Shown: positions 8,734-16,913 of the stretch, in pieces
Position numbering within the stretch: position 1 is the first letter of the stretch
How the letters are laid out: each line of letters begins with the position of its first letter
NCBI GenBank assembly: GCA_942493045.1
Contig: OW818665.1
Span: 1,922,001-1,986,000 of the forward strand
Source: Teretinema sp942493045
GTDB lineage: Bacteria > Spirochaetota > Spirochaetia > Treponematales > Treponemataceae
DNA length: 64,000 nt
Direction: 5' to 3'
Program-made: the position numbers and the translations under genes
The notes under the pieces: model-generated
What the model was told of the DNA's origin: nothing
Database searches by the model: none
The model's input: only the letters and a program-made list of their open reading frames with translations

Positions 8734-11700
8734 TTAGAAGTTCGAACCGGCTTTGGTAATCAATTCCTCGTCACGCTCGGTGAGGGGGATCTGCTTGCCC
8801 TTGGCGTCAAAAATAGTGAAGTCCAGCGCGAGACCGCGCAGTTCCTGCACCAGAACGTTGAATGACTCGGGAACGCCGGCCGCTGTAGAAGGCTCACCCT
8901 TTACAATCGACTCGTAGATCTTCGAACGTCCATTCATATCATCGGACTTGATGGTAAGCAGTTCCTGGAGGGTATTGGCTGCGCCATAGGCTTCCAGAGC
9001 CCAGACTTCCATTTCTCCCAAACGCTGACCACCGAACTGGGCCTTACCGCCGAGGGGCTGCTGGGTAACCAGCGAGTAAGGACCGGTAGAACGGGCATGC
9101 ATCTTGTCGTCGACAAGGTGATGCAGTTTCATAAAGTATATTACGCCGACAAAAACCGGGTTGGCGAACGGCACACCGGTGCGTCCATCACGGACAGTAA
9201 CCTTGGCGTTGGTCGGCAAACCGGCCTGCTTGAGCTTCGCTTCAATCTGCTCATTGGTGGGCGACTGGAAAATCGGGCTCTCGTACCATTCATCAAGCAG
9301 CTTGGCAGCCAGTCCGAGTTCGGACTCCATGATCTGACCGATATTCATACGGCTTGGTACACCAAGCGGGTTAAGGCAGATATCCAGCGGGGTGCCGTCT
9401 TCCAGATAAGGCATGTCCTCTTCGGGCAGAATGCGGGCCACGATACCCTTGTTACCATGGCGTCCGGCCATCTTGTCACCTTCACGCAGCTTGCGCTTGG
9501 TGGCGATCAGAACCTTGACCACTTCGTCGACGCCGGGATTCAGGTCATCGCCTTCGGTGCGCTTCAGACGCTGCACGTCAATGATGGTGCCTTCGACACC
9601 GTGCGGTACACGCAGGGAAGAATCGCGAACCTCTTTGGCCTTCTCGCCGAAGATGGAGTTAAGCAGCTTGAATTCGGGAGTGGTTTCGGTCTCGCTCTTG
9701 GGAGTGACCTTACCGATCAGGATATCGCCGGAGCGCACCTTGGCGCCGATGCGGATGATACCCTCGCTGTCCAGGTTATCCAGGCTCTTCTCGCTGGTAT
9801 TCGGAATGTCGCGGGTCAGTTTCTCCGGTCCGAGCTTGGTCTCACGGACTTCGGTCACGAATTCTTTAATATGGATGGAAGTAAACAGGTCTTCCTTGAC
9901 GACGCGCTGGGAAATCAGGATGGCGTCCTCATAGTTATAACCGTTCCAGGGCACGAAGCCGACCAGAATATTGCGTCCCAGGGCCAGCTCGCTCTGATAA
10001 GTTGCCGGACCGTCAGCCAAGGGAGTACCCTTGTCGACTTTCTGTCCGAGAGCGACTACCGGGCGCTGATGATAGCAAGTATCCTGATTGGTGCGCTGAT
10101 ACTTGAGTAGCGGATATTCGTCCAGCTCGGCGGTCTTGACGCCGGCCGGCTTGATCAGCACCTTCTCGGCGGAAACGTATTCAACCGTTCCGGCGCGTTT
10201 GGCCTTGATCAGAACACCGGAGTCATAGGCGCACTTGCCTTCCATACCGGTACCGACACGGGGTGGCTCCGGGAAAAGCAGCGGTACGGCCTGACGTTGC
10301 ATGTTCGAGCCCATCAAGGCGCGGTTGGCGTCGTCGTGCTCCAGGAAGGGGATCAGCGAGGCTGAAACAGAGATAATCTGCTTCGGCGAAACGTCCATAT
10401 ACTGCACATCTTTCGGGGTGCGGGTGGTATAGTCGCCGTGCCGGCGGCAGGGAATCTGGTCGGCCTGGAAGGCACCCTTGGTATCGATCGGGGTAGAGGC
10501 CTGGGCAATGTAGTATTTGTCCTCATCCATGGCCGAAAGATATTCAATCTCACGGGTTACCACACCGTTGGTGACCTTGACGTACGGGGCTTCCAGGAAG
10601 CCGTAGTCATTGACCCGGGTGTAGTTGGCCAGGGAAACGATCAGACCGATATTCGGACCTTCAGGAGTCTCAATGGGGCACATGCGGCCGTAGTGGGTAT
10701 AATGAACGTCGCGGACCTCGAAGCCGGCGCGGTCACGGGAAAGACCTCCGGGACCGAGGGCGTTGAGACGGCGCTTGTGAGTCAATTCGGCCAGAGGATT
10801 AACCTGATCCATGAACTGGGAAAGCTGGCTGGATCCGAAGAATTCCTTGATGGCCGCGACGATCGGTTTGATCGAAATCAAATCCTGCGGCTTAATGGTC
10901 TCGGTTTCCTTCAGGCTCATGCGCTCTTTGGCGATGCGCTCCATGCGCGAAAAGGCGGTTTTAAGAGTATTGGTCATCAGCTCGCCAACCGAACGCACGC
11001 GGCGGTTGCCGAGATGATCGATATCATCAATGGACTCATCGCCGATATACACCTTAATCAGAAACTTTACGGTGGCGATAATATCCGGCTTGACCAGGGT
11101 ATACTCCGAGACCGGCTCGGCGTAGTCGAATTTCTTGTTGAGCTTGTAACGTCCCACGCGGCCCAGATCGTAGCGGCGGGTGGAGAAGAACATCGAAACC
11201 AGGTCTTTTTCAGCTGATTCCACGGTGATCGGCTCGCCGGGCATCAAAACCGAGTAAACGGCGGAAAGGGCGTCTTCCTTGGTGGGCTCGTCGGACTCGG
11301 AATCACGGCCGGAATAGCGGATTTCTTCGCGCTCAAAGCAGTTAATGATCATGGGAGAGTTCAGAGAATCTTCGTGCTCAAAATCAATAACGGTGATTTC
11401 GCCGATCTTATTCATGACCAGCTCATCAACGTTATGGGGATGAACTTTCTCACCGGCCCGGAACAGCTTCTTGACGTTGCCTTCGGCGTCGGCCGGCAGC
11501 ACGACAGCGCTGGCCAGCACCTTACCGACCAGTTTTTCGCGGGAGGATCGGTCATCCTTTACCTTTACCTTTTTAACCTGGTAAAAGCAGCGGATTATGT
11601 CTTCGCGGGTTTCGTAACCGAGGGCGCGCAGGAACAGAGTGCCCAGAATGCGTTTCTTGCGGTCAATCTTGGCGTAAACCAGCTCTTTTTTCTGATCAAT

Positions 11701-12237
11701 TTCGAATTCGAGCCAGCTTCCGCGGTACGGAATGATGCGGCTGGAATAAATACCTTTTTCGTGCGAGAAAATGACGCCGGGAGAGCGGTGAATCTGGGAA
11801 ACCACTACGCGCTCCGCGCCGTTGACAATAAAGGTACCCCGCTCGGTCATCAGCGGGATGTCGCCCATATAAATATCTTTTTGACGGATTTCTCCGGTCT
11901 GCTGAAATATCAGATTAATACGCGCTTTGAGGGGCACGGAAAAGGTCAGGCCTTTTTGCTTGCATTCCAGCTCCGAGAATTTAATATTCTCTTCATCCAG
12001 CTTGTAGAATTCATACTCAAGGAGCATGTCGCCATTCGGGCTTTCGATCGGGAAAGTAGAATGAAAGACATCTTCCAGGCCGATCTCCTGCGTCGAGTCG
12101 GACGCCGGATCGGATCCATTCTGGAGAAATTTCTTGTAGGAAGAAAGCTGAATGTCAACGAGGTCTGGCAGCTCCATAAAATTATGGATATTCTTGCCGA
12201 TATACTGACGGTTGATCGCTTGATTTCTTGCGAACAT
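8734..12237 (-). CDS. rpoB: RNA polymerase beta subunit, Asn at the rifampicin Ser531 position
   Basis: RNA polymerase core subunit of 1,167 residues. The rifampicin pocket reads SQLSQFMDQVNPLAELTHK, then RRLNALGPGGLSRDRAGFE. Where E. coli has Ser531 (RRISALG), this protein has Asn492, encoded by AAC at 10764-10762. Asn here is the established basis of natural rifampicin resistance in spirochaetes such as Borrelia and Treponema, so the protein is probably resistant and supports the taxonomic assignment. The C-terminal clamp region with GGKAQFGGQRLGEMEVWALE is intact. It lies between rplL (after an attenuator-like hairpin) and rpoC. Confidence 0.98.
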   Translation of the reverse strand: MFARNQAINRQYIGKNIHNFMELPDLVDIQLSSYKKFLQNGSDPASDSTQEIGLEDVFHSTFPIESPNGDMLLEYEFYKLDEENIKFSELECKQKGLTFSVPLKARINLIFQQTGEIRQKDIYMGDIPLMTERGTFIVNGAERVVVSQIHRSPGVIFSHEKGIYSSRIIPYRGSWLEFEIDQKKELVYAKIDRKKRILGTLFLRALGYETREDIIRCFYQVKKVKVKDDRSSREKLVGKVLASAVVLPADAEGNVKKLFRAGEKVHPHNVDELVMNKIGEITVIDFEHEDSLNSPMIINCFEREEIRYSGRDSESDEPTKEDALSAVYSVLMPGEPITVESAEKDLVSMFFSTRRYDLGRVGRYKLNKKFDYAEPVSEYTLVKPDIIATVKFLIKVYIGDESIDDIDHLGNRRVRSVGELMTNTLKTAFSRMERIAKERMSLKETETIKPQDLISIKPIVAAIKEFFGSSQLSQFMDQVNPLAELTHKRRLNALGPGGLSRDRAGFEVRDVHYTHYGRMCPIETPEGPNIGLIVSLANYTRVNDYGFLEAPYVKVTNGVVTREIEYLSAMDEDKYYIAQASTPIDTKGAFQADQIPCRRHGDYTTRTPKDVQYMDVSPKQIISVSASLIPFLEHDDANRALMGSNMQRQAVPLLFPEPPRVGTGMEGKCAYDSGVLIKAKRAGTVEYVSAEKVLIKPAGVKTAELDEYPLLKYQRTNQDTCYHQRPVVALGQKVDKGTPLADGPATYQSELALGRNILVGFVPWNGYNYEDAILISQRVVKEDLFTSIHIKEFVTEVRETKLGPEKLTRDIPNTSEKSLDNLDSEGIIRIGAKVRSGDILIGKVTPKSETETTPEFKLLNSIFGEKAKEVRDSSLRVPHGVEGTIIDVQRLKRTEGDDLNPGVDEVVKVLIATKRKLREGDKMAGRHGNKGIVARILPEEDMPYLEDGTPLDICLNPLGVPSRMNIGQIMESELGLAAKLLDEWYESPIFQSPTNEQIEAKLKQAGLPTNAKVTVRDGRTGVPFANPVFVGVIYFMKLHHLVDDKMHARSTGPYSLVTQQPLGGKAQFGGQRLGEMEVWALEAYGAANTLQELLTIKSDDMNGRSKIYESIVKGEPSTAAGVPESFNVLVQELRGLALDFTIFDAKGKQIPLTERDEELITKAGSNF

Positions 12238-12375
12238 CCCATACCCCCTAAAAAAGCAAATTAACAGACGCTAAAAGGCTCTCTGAACCCCAAACATCTG
12301 CCGAGTCTATATATTACAAAAAAGCCCCTGCCACACAATGGAGGAACTTTTCGGGAAAATTCGGCTTAAGCGGAT

Positions 12376-12425
12376 GCGTCCCTGAAGGACGCTCCGAAAA
12401 GTGTCCGGCTTCGTGAGCCGGACAC
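12376..12425 (-). terminator. Attenuator-like hairpins between rplL and rpoB
   Basis: A perfect 10-bp stem, GTGTCCGGCT (12401-12410) and AGCCGGACAC (12416-12425), is followed on the minus strand by TTTTCGG. A second stem, GCGTCC/GGACGC (12376-12392), comes next. The short T run suggests partial termination. This matches the classical arrangement in which ribosomal genes upstream are transcribed more than rpoBC. Confidence 0.65.
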
Positions 12426-12436
12426 CCTTAAAAAAA

Positions 12437-12820
12437 TCAGGCAACCTCAACCACACCGCCGGCGGCAGTGATGGAATCCTTGATCTTCGCGGCTTCTTCC
12501 TTGGAAACGTTCTCTTTGAGAGTCTTGGGAGCACCTTCTACGAGATCCTTGGCTTCCTTGAGTCCGAGACCGGTAACAGTGCGGACTTCCTTGATAACGG
12601 AAATCTTTTTGTCGTCGGCGGAAAGACCCTTGAGGGTTACGGTGAATTCAGTCTGCTCTTCGGCGGGAGCGGCACCGGCGGCACCGGCGGCCATAACGGC
12701 TACAGGGGCGGCGGCGGTAACGCCGAACTTAACTTCCATGGCCTTTACGAGGTCGGAAACCTCAAGGATGGTCATTGAGGCGATTGCCTCCAGAATCTGG
12801 TCTGTTGTGAGAGCTGCCAT
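12437..12820 (-). CDS. rplL: Ribosomal protein bL12 (RplL, L7/L12)
   Basis: Stalk protein that recruits translation GTPases, 127 residues. The N-terminal dimerisation helices (MAALTTDQILEAIASM) are followed by an alanine- and glycine-rich hinge at about residues 38-52. The C-terminal domain contains the conserved KISVIKEVRTVTGLGLKEAK factor-binding helix. It is preceded by AGGAGAAG. It is separated from rplJ by 119 bases with two small hairpins. Confidence 0.97.
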   Translation of the reverse strand: MAALTTDQILEAIASMTILEVSDLVKAMEVKFGVTAAAPVAVMAAGAAGAAPAEEQTEFTVTLKGLSADDKKISVIKEVRTVTGLGLKEAKDLVEGAPKTLKENVSKEEAAKIKDSITAAGGVVEVA

Positions 12821-12850
12821 ATTATCTTCTCCTTAATAGGAATATCTGTC

Positions 12851-12881
12851 CAGTTCATACGAACTGAGTGCCCCGAAGGGC
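12851..12881 (-). other. Small tandem hairpins ahead of rplL
   Basis: CAGTTC/GAACTG (12851-12866, 4-base loop) and GCCC/GGGC with a 4-base loop (12870-12881) lie in the 119-base rplJ-rplL gap. They could affect translation or stability of the highly expressed rplL message; the sequence gives no direct proof. Confidence 0.35.
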
Positions 12882-12939
12882 TTTATTTCACGGAACAGGA
12901 CGACAGCTATGAAGCCTGATCCGCTTTACTACAAAAAAA

Positions 12940-13449
12940 TCAGGACGCCTCGGCTTTCTTGTCTGCCACGGCCTGCAGCGTGCGAGCCAGTTTGGCCGCA
13001 GTCGCGTTGAGAGTAGACATAAGCATGGAGATGAGTTCTTTCTTGCCGGGAAGCTTGGAATAAGCTTCGATTTTGGCAGTGTCGAAAATCTCGCCGGCAA
13101 TCAGAGCGCCCTTAATCTTCAGAGCGGGAACTTCTTTGGCGAAATCAAAGAGCACCTTGGCGACCACGTTGGCATCCTCTCCGGAGAGCGCGATGGCCGT
13201 GGGTCCAAGCAGATAGTTACTCATATCCGGAGCGTTAATCTCCTGGAAGGCAATGCGCGCAAAGTTGTTTTTTACAACCTTGAACGAACAGCCGTTGGTG
13301 CGCAGCTGGCCGCGGAGCGTAGTAATCTGCTCAACGGTAAGTCCGCGGTATTCAGTGAAAATGTAGTTCGGTACAGCCTGGAACCGGGCCTTGATATCCG
13401 CAATGGCCTGGGCTTTCGCAGGCTGGAGTTTCTTCGCTATTACAGCCAT
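12940..13449 (-). CDS. rplJ: Ribosomal protein uL10 (RplJ)
   Basis: Base of the ribosomal stalk, holding L12 dimers and binding 23S rRNA with L11; 169 residues. The N-terminal rRNA-binding part (about 1-100, with YIFTEYRGLTVEQITTLRG) and a C-terminal helix for L12 binding are visible. Only two bases separate it from the rplA stop, so there is no room for the separate L10 leader structure found in other bacteria, and translation is probably coupled to rplA. Confidence 0.96.
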   Translation of the reverse strand: MAVIAKKLQPAKAQAIADIKARFQAVPNYIFTEYRGLTVEQITTLRGQLRTNGCSFKVVKNNFARIAFQEINAPDMSNYLLGPTAIALSGEDANVVAKVLFDFAKEVPALKIKGALIAGEIFDTAKIEAYSKLPGKKELISMLMSTLNATAAKLARTLQAVADKKAEAS

Positions 13450-13451
13450 GT

Positions 13452-14132
13452 TTACTCTCCTGACTTGTAGGCAACCCAGACACCGGGGCCCATGGTCGAA
13501 CTGACCGACACAGACTGCACAAAGTCAACTTTGGCGTCCGCCGGCTTCTTTCTTGCCATCTCCACCAGGAAGGCGTCGATATTCTCGACAATCTTCGAGG
13601 CGTCCATGGATACCTTACCGACGGCGAGATGGATTACTCCAGTCTTGTCGGCGCGGAACTCCACGCGGCCCTTCTTGAGCTCATTGATAGCGGCGGTAAT
13701 GTCGTTGGTTACGGTACCGGTCTTCGGATTGGGCATCAAACCCTTGCGTCCAAGAACCATACCGAGACGGCCGACGTCTTTCATCATATCCGGGGTAGCA
13801 ACGGCAATGTCGAATTCGAGCCAGCCGCCCTTAACCTTTTCAATATATTCGTCGGCACCAGCATAAGCGGCGCCGGCGGCCATAGCCTCGGCAACGCGGT
13901 CTTCCTTACAGAATACCATCACCTTCTTCTCGCCGCGGAACTGGTGCGGCAGAACGACGGTGTCACGCAGTGACTGGCTCTTGCCGAGCTTCAGGTTAAC
14001 GTGAACTTCGACGGTTTCATCAAACTTGGCGAACTTCAGCTCTTTAACCAATTCACAGGCCTTGGTCAGGTCGTAAGATTTTGTACCGTCATACTTTTTG
14101 AGCGCTTCGCGATATTTTTTTCCGTGTTTCAT
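13452..14132 (-). CDS. rplA: Ribosomal protein uL1 (RplA)
   Basis: L1-stalk protein that helps release deacylated tRNA and is a known translational repressor of rplK-rplA in several bacteria. It has 226 residues and includes the signature GKASMD-like segment LAVGKVSMDASKIVENI and the MPNPKTGTVT motif. One base separates it from the rplK stop, so the two are translationally coupled. Confidence 0.97.
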   Translation of the reverse strand: MKHGKKYREALKKYDGTKSYDLTKACELVKELKFAKFDETVEVHVNLKLGKSQSLRDTVVLPHQFRGEKKVMVFCKEDRVAEAMAAGAAYAGADEYIEKVKGGWLEFDIAVATPDMMKDVGRLGMVLGRKGLMPNPKTGTVTNDITAAINELKKGRVEFRADKTGVIHLAVGKVSMDASKIVENIDAFLVEMARKKPADAKVDFVQSVSVSSTMGPGVWVAYKSGE

Positions 14133-14133
14133 A

Positions 14134-14565
14134 TTATCGCTCCACCTCTACACCCATACTGCGGGCAGTACCGGCGATGATTTTTTTTGCCGCTTCAATA
14201 TCATTGGCATTGATGTCGGGCATTTTGATCTTGGCGATCTCTTCAAGCTTAGCCTTGGACAAAACGGCAACCTTCTGTTTGGCCGCATTGGCCGACGCCT
14301 TGGTGAGATTGCAGGCTTTTTTGATGAGTACTGATGCGGGCGGTGTTTTCAGAATAAACGTGAAAGTTTTATCTGAGTAAACGGTGATTACGCACGGAAT
14401 AATCAGTCCGGTTTCCATGCTTTTTGTGCGGTCGTTAAACTGCTGCACAAACTGCGGAGCACTGACACCATGGGGACCAAGCGCCGGTCCGACGGGGGGA
14501 GCTGGAGTAGCTTTTCCCGCCGGGCACTGCAACTTGACCATGGCAGTGATCTTTTTCTTAGCCAT
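14134..14565 (-). CDS. rplK: Ribosomal protein uL11 (RplK)
   Basis: L11 binds the GTPase-associated region of 23S rRNA and is needed for RelA-type stringent signalling. I chose the ATG at 14565 (MAKKKITAMVKLQCPAGKA), which gives 143 residues and has AGGAGA at 14571-14576. The longer frame that starts seven codons earlier would bury that site. The proline-rich PAPPVGPALGPHGV region, where thiostrepton-type drugs act, is intact. Confidence 0.96.
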   Translation of the reverse strand: MAKKKITAMVKLQCPAGKATPAPPVGPALGPHGVSAPQFVQQFNDRTKSMETGLIIPCVITVYSDKTFTFILKTPPASVLIKKACNLTKASANAAKQKVAVLSKAKLEEIAKIKMPDINANDIEAAKKIIAGTARSMGVEVER

Positions 14566-14678
14566 AAGGTTCTCCTCTGTGGTCATAGCGGAATCGTAAC
14601 GGGCGACGCCCTACCGATTCCTCCCATATCAAGAACGCCCAAATTCTATCGCGAACGAAAGAATCGGGCTCTTAACAA

Positions 14679-15236
14679 CTAGATCTTTTCTACCTGTAAT
14701 AGATCAACTTCTACCGGAGTAGCGCGGCCAAATATGCCGACCATTACGCGCAGCTTTCCGCGCTCCATGTTAACTTCTTCGATTGCGCCGGTGAACGAGT
14801 CAAACGGACCGTCGATAATCTTGACCTGCTCGCCGGGCTCAAAGCTCTGCTTGACACGCGGCGCTTTTTCGCCTTTCAACTCGCCGGCCTTTTGCAGAAT
14901 CGCGCGGGCTTCGTCAGAGCTGATCGGCTGAGGCCGGACTCCGCCGGGAGTGCCCACAAAACCGGTCACGCCCTGTATTTTGCGGATAGCCGAGCAAGTA
15001 GCCTTCCAGCCAAGCTCGGGAAGATTCATTTCGATCAGGATATAACCGGGCAGAAATTTCTTGGTGAGGGTTCGTTTTTTTCCGTCTTTTACCTCGACAA
15101 CTTCCTCAACAGGCACCTTGATATCAAGGACCACCTCAGGGGAAATGTCTCCGGTTTCGATCAGAGAACGTATTGTTTTCTCGATTTTATTCTCATACCC
15201 GGAATAGGTATGCAGAATGTACCAACCTTTTGTCAT
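14679..15236 (-). CDS. nusG: Transcription termination/antitermination factor NusG
   Basis: NusG binds RNA polymerase through its NGN domain and couples to S10 or Rho through a C-terminal KOW domain. It has 185 residues. The NGN domain opens with KGWYILHTYSGYENKIEKTI, and the KOW motif FEPGEQVKIIDGPFDSFTG is near residue 130. It lies nine bases after secE in the standard secE-nusG-rplK order. The 113-base gap to rplK shows no clear promoter or terminator. Confidence 0.97.
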   Translation of the reverse strand: MTKGWYILHTYSGYENKIEKTIRSLIETGDISPEVVLDIKVPVEEVVEVKDGKKRTLTKKFLPGYILIEMNLPELGWKATCSAIRKIQGVTGFVGTPGGVRPQPISSDEARAILQKAGELKGEKAPRVKQSFEPGEQVKIIDGPFDSFTGAIEEVNMERGKLRVMVGIFGRATPVEVDLLQVEKI

Positions 15237-15245
15237 CAGTTACGC

Positions 15246-15425
15246 CTAGAAAATAACATTTACCCCGGCCACTAATATCGCGTCGAGTAAACCTAACAGG
15301 ATGGCAACGATAGCTGTTGAAACAACAACTACCTTAACAGAGGAAATTACATCATCACGAGTCGGCCAGACAACCTTGCGGAGCTCGGCTACACACTCTC
15401 TAAAAAACTGGACGATTTTCGCCAT
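15246..15425 (-). CDS. secE: Preprotein translocase subunit SecE
   Basis: Small essential membrane subunit of the SecYEG channel. The start at 15425 (MAKIVQFFRECVAELRKVVWPT) gives 59 residues, with GGGGA a few bases upstream. A longer form begins at 15437 but has no ribosome binding site. The cytoplasmic amphipathic helix with the conserved RKVVWPT motif leads into a single transmembrane helix at about residues 27-55. It is located between tRNA-Trp and nusG, as in Treponema pallidum. Confidence 0.95.
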   Translation of the reverse strand: MAKIVQFFRECVAELRKVVWPTRDDVISSVKVVVVSTAIVAILLGLLDAILVAGVNVIF

Positions 15426-15451
15426 GCCAGTCCCCATTTATTATTAAGATA

Positions 15452-15524
15452 CAGGCCAGGCAGGACTCGAACCCGCAACATTCGGTTTTGGAGACCGACG
15501 CTCTACCATTAGAGCTACTGACCT
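15452..15524 (-). tRNA. tRNA-Trp (CCA anticodon)
   Basis: 73-nt cloverleaf read from the minus strand. The acceptor stem AGGTCAG pairs with CTGGCCT (one G-U), the discriminator is G, the D-loop has AGCTCTAATGGTAGAGC and the T-loop has GGGTTCGAGTCC. The anticodon CCA sits at 15491-15489 in the loop CTCCAAA. The CCA tail is not encoded. It is embedded in the operon between rpmG and secE. Confidence 0.95.
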
Positions 15525-15525
15525 A

Positions 15526-15597
15526 GTCAAATAAAGAAGTCTTGTAAAGACTTCTTTATTTGACCCTGGAGTATTCACTACGTGAAACTCCACAGGG
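15526..15597 (-). other. Two adjoining long hairpins between rpmG and tRNA-Trp
   Basis: The first is a perfect 18-bp inverted repeat, arms 15526-15543 and 15547-15564, with a 3-base loop. The second, 15564-15597, stacks CCCTG/CAGGG, GAGT/ACTC and TTCAC/GTGAA with a small bulge. They fill most of the spacer just before the tRNA-Trp 5' end. Long perfect stems of this type are typical double-strand RNase targets, so a role in cutting the tRNA out of the mixed mRNA-tRNA transcript is plausible. There is no T run for termination. Confidence 0.6.
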
Positions 15598-15629
15598 CTC
15601 AGCCATTACTGACCTCGCTCCACCAATGC

Positions 15630-15800
15630 TTATTTGACCTTTGTTTCCTTGTGCAGGGTGTGCTTGCGGTCAAAAGGACAATACTTACTCAACTCAAGCT
15701 TCGCCTGGGTGTTCTTGCGGTTTTTCTGAGTGGTATAATTCTTGCGCTTGCATTCTGAGCATTGCATCGCGATTATTTCTACAGATGATTTCTTGGCCAT
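15630..15800 (-). CDS. rpmG: Ribosomal protein bL33 (RpmG)
   Basis: Short large-subunit protein, 56 residues, read directly from the minus strand: it opens MAKKSSVEIIAMQCSECK and ends in HKETKVK. Two cysteine pairs could bind zinc, but only CSEC and a single later Cys (KYCPFD) are present, so this is a partial C+ form with three visible cysteines. The KNYTTQKNRKN and KLELSKYCPFDRKHTLHKE segments are the family signature. It lies between tRNA-Thr and tRNA-Trp, the same order as in Treponema pallidum. Confidence 0.93.
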   Translation of the reverse strand: MAKKSSVEIIAMQCSECKRKNYTTQKNRKNTQAKLELSKYCPFDRKHTLHKETKVK

Positions 15801-15825
15801 TATAGTCCCCTTATTTGCATGGTAC

Positions 15826-15898
15826 AGCTCCCGAGCGGAATCGAACCGCTGACCTCAACCTTACCATGGTTGCGCTCTACCGACTGAGCTACAGGAGC
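15826..15898 (-). tRNA. tRNA-Thr (GGT anticodon)
   Basis: 73-nt cloverleaf on the minus strand. Acceptor GCTCCTG pairs with CGGGAGC (one G-U), the D arm is AGCTCAGTCGGTAGAGC, and the T arm contains GGTTCGATTCC. The anticodon stem CAACC/GGTTG holds the loop ATGGTAA, giving GGT at 15865-15863. No CCA is encoded. It is the first gene of the rpmG-secE-nusG-ribosomal operon. Confidence 0.95.
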
Positions 15899-15959
15899 AA
15901 AAACACGTTGCGTCAATTCATGAACAGCCCGCCAGGAGCCGTTTTAGAGTTGCTCGGCA

Positions 15960-15988
15960 AACATACCAGAGGCCATCGGTTTTGTCAA
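15960..15988 (-). promoter_or_regulatory. Promoter of the tRNA-Thr/rpmG/secE/nusG operon
   Basis: On the minus strand TTGACA (15983-15988), a 17-base spacer, then TATGTT (15960-15965). TGG precedes the -10, which fits an extended -10. Predicted start near 15953, about 55 bases ahead of tRNA-Thr. No other strong promoter was seen down to rpoC, so this may drive the whole block. Confidence 0.7.
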
Positions 15989-16023
15989 GCCGGACAAACT
16001 TGAAAAACGGGCGTTTTTTACGG

Positions 16024-16052
16024 TAGGCAAAGCCGGTTTCTCTGCGTATAGT
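16024..16052 (+). promoter_or_regulatory. Candidate leaderless promoter of the patatin gene
   Basis: TAGGCA (16024-16029), 17 bases, TATAGT (16047-16052). The ATG at 16059 begins only six bases after the -10, so transcription would start at or next to the start codon. No Shine-Dalgarno site is present. Confidence 0.5.
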
Positions 16053-16058
16053 AGAACA

Positions 16059-16913
16059 ATGAAATGGGCATTGGTATTAGCCGGCGGCGGAGCCCGCGGC
16101 CTGGCACACATCGGAGTACTCGAAACCCTGCTGGAAATGGACGTTCCTGAGCCTTCCCTGATAGTCGGCTGCTCCATGGGCGCGATAATCGGCGGTTTGT
16201 ACGCCTCCGGTATGAGCGCGCAAGAAATGCGGAAATACGTCGGAAAACACGTCGATCTCACCGATTATATGAGCGACGCGGAATGGAAACCGGCGGAATT
16301 GCCCTTGGGCAAGGTTTTTCGCATCGGAAACGGCATAACCAACCTGTTTTCGGCCCCGGGAATCGACTCCGGGAAACGGGCCCTGCAGATACTGAGGGAT
16401 ATGTCCGGTGATATCAATATCGAACAGCTGCGCATTCCCTTTTGCTGTAACGCCACGGATTTGTGTACAGGCAAAGAAATTGTTTTTGATAAGGGTCCGC
16501 TGGCTGAGGCGCTGCGCGCTTCATCATCCTTTCCGGGGGTATTCGCGCCGTATAAAAAAGACGGTATGCTGCTCTCGGACGGTTACCTCAGCCACAACCT
16601 GCCAGTCTGGATAGCCCGCAAGAAGGGCTACCGCAAGATACTGGCCGTAAATCTGGCCGATTTTAACCGGCAAAACCAGCGTACCATGCGCACAGCCGTA
16701 GATGTGCTGCTCAGAGCCTTCGACTGCGCCATGAACCGCCAAACAGAACATTATCGGGACAGGCCGACCGCGACGATTATAGCGGATAACGACCGCTCAC
16801 CGCTGGATTTCCGGCATCCGGACAAACAGATTGATTTTGGCCGGGACTGCGCCAGAGAACAGCAAGACCGCATCCGGCGGTTTTTCGGACGACATAGAGG
16901 GAGAATTAAATGA
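16059..16913 (+). CDS. Patatin-like phospholipase (RssA family)
   Basis: Predicted lipid acyl hydrolase of 284 residues with a Ser-Asp dyad. The oxyanion loop GGGARGLAHIG is at residues 9-19. The nucleophile elbow GCSMG has Ser39, and the Asp is in SDGYLSHNLP (Asp174), where many relatives have DGG. No signal peptide is seen, so it is probably cytoplasmic. Its stop overlaps the start of cysE by four bases, so the two are translationally coupled, although no functional link is known. The substrate cannot be told from sequence. Confidence 0.88.
   Translation: MKWALVLAGGGARGLAHIGVLETLLEMDVPEPSLIVGCSMGAIIGGLYASGMSAQEMRKYVGKHVDLTDYMSDAEWKPAELPLGKVFRIGNGITNLFSAPGIDSGKRALQILRDMSGDINIEQLRIPFCCNATDLCTGKEIVFDKGPLAEALRASSSFPGVFAPYKKDGMLLSDGYLSHNLPVWIARKKGYRKILAVNLADFNRQNQRTMRTAVDVLLRAFDCAMNRQTEHYRDRPTATIIADNDRSPLDFRHPDKQIDFGRDCAREQQDRIRRFFGRHRGRIK

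Noticed and set aside
9097..10110. Long plus-strand frames antisense to rpoB, rpoC and the fab genes (for example 7278-8606 and 50121-51584)
   Set aside because: They mirror strongly conserved genes on the other strand, with compositional bias typical of antisense frames and no recognisable domains.
15513..15616. A repeated TACTGACCT near tRNA-Trp as a tRNA fragment or attachment site
   Set aside because: The repeat is only nine bases, and no integrase or other mobile gene is present in the window.
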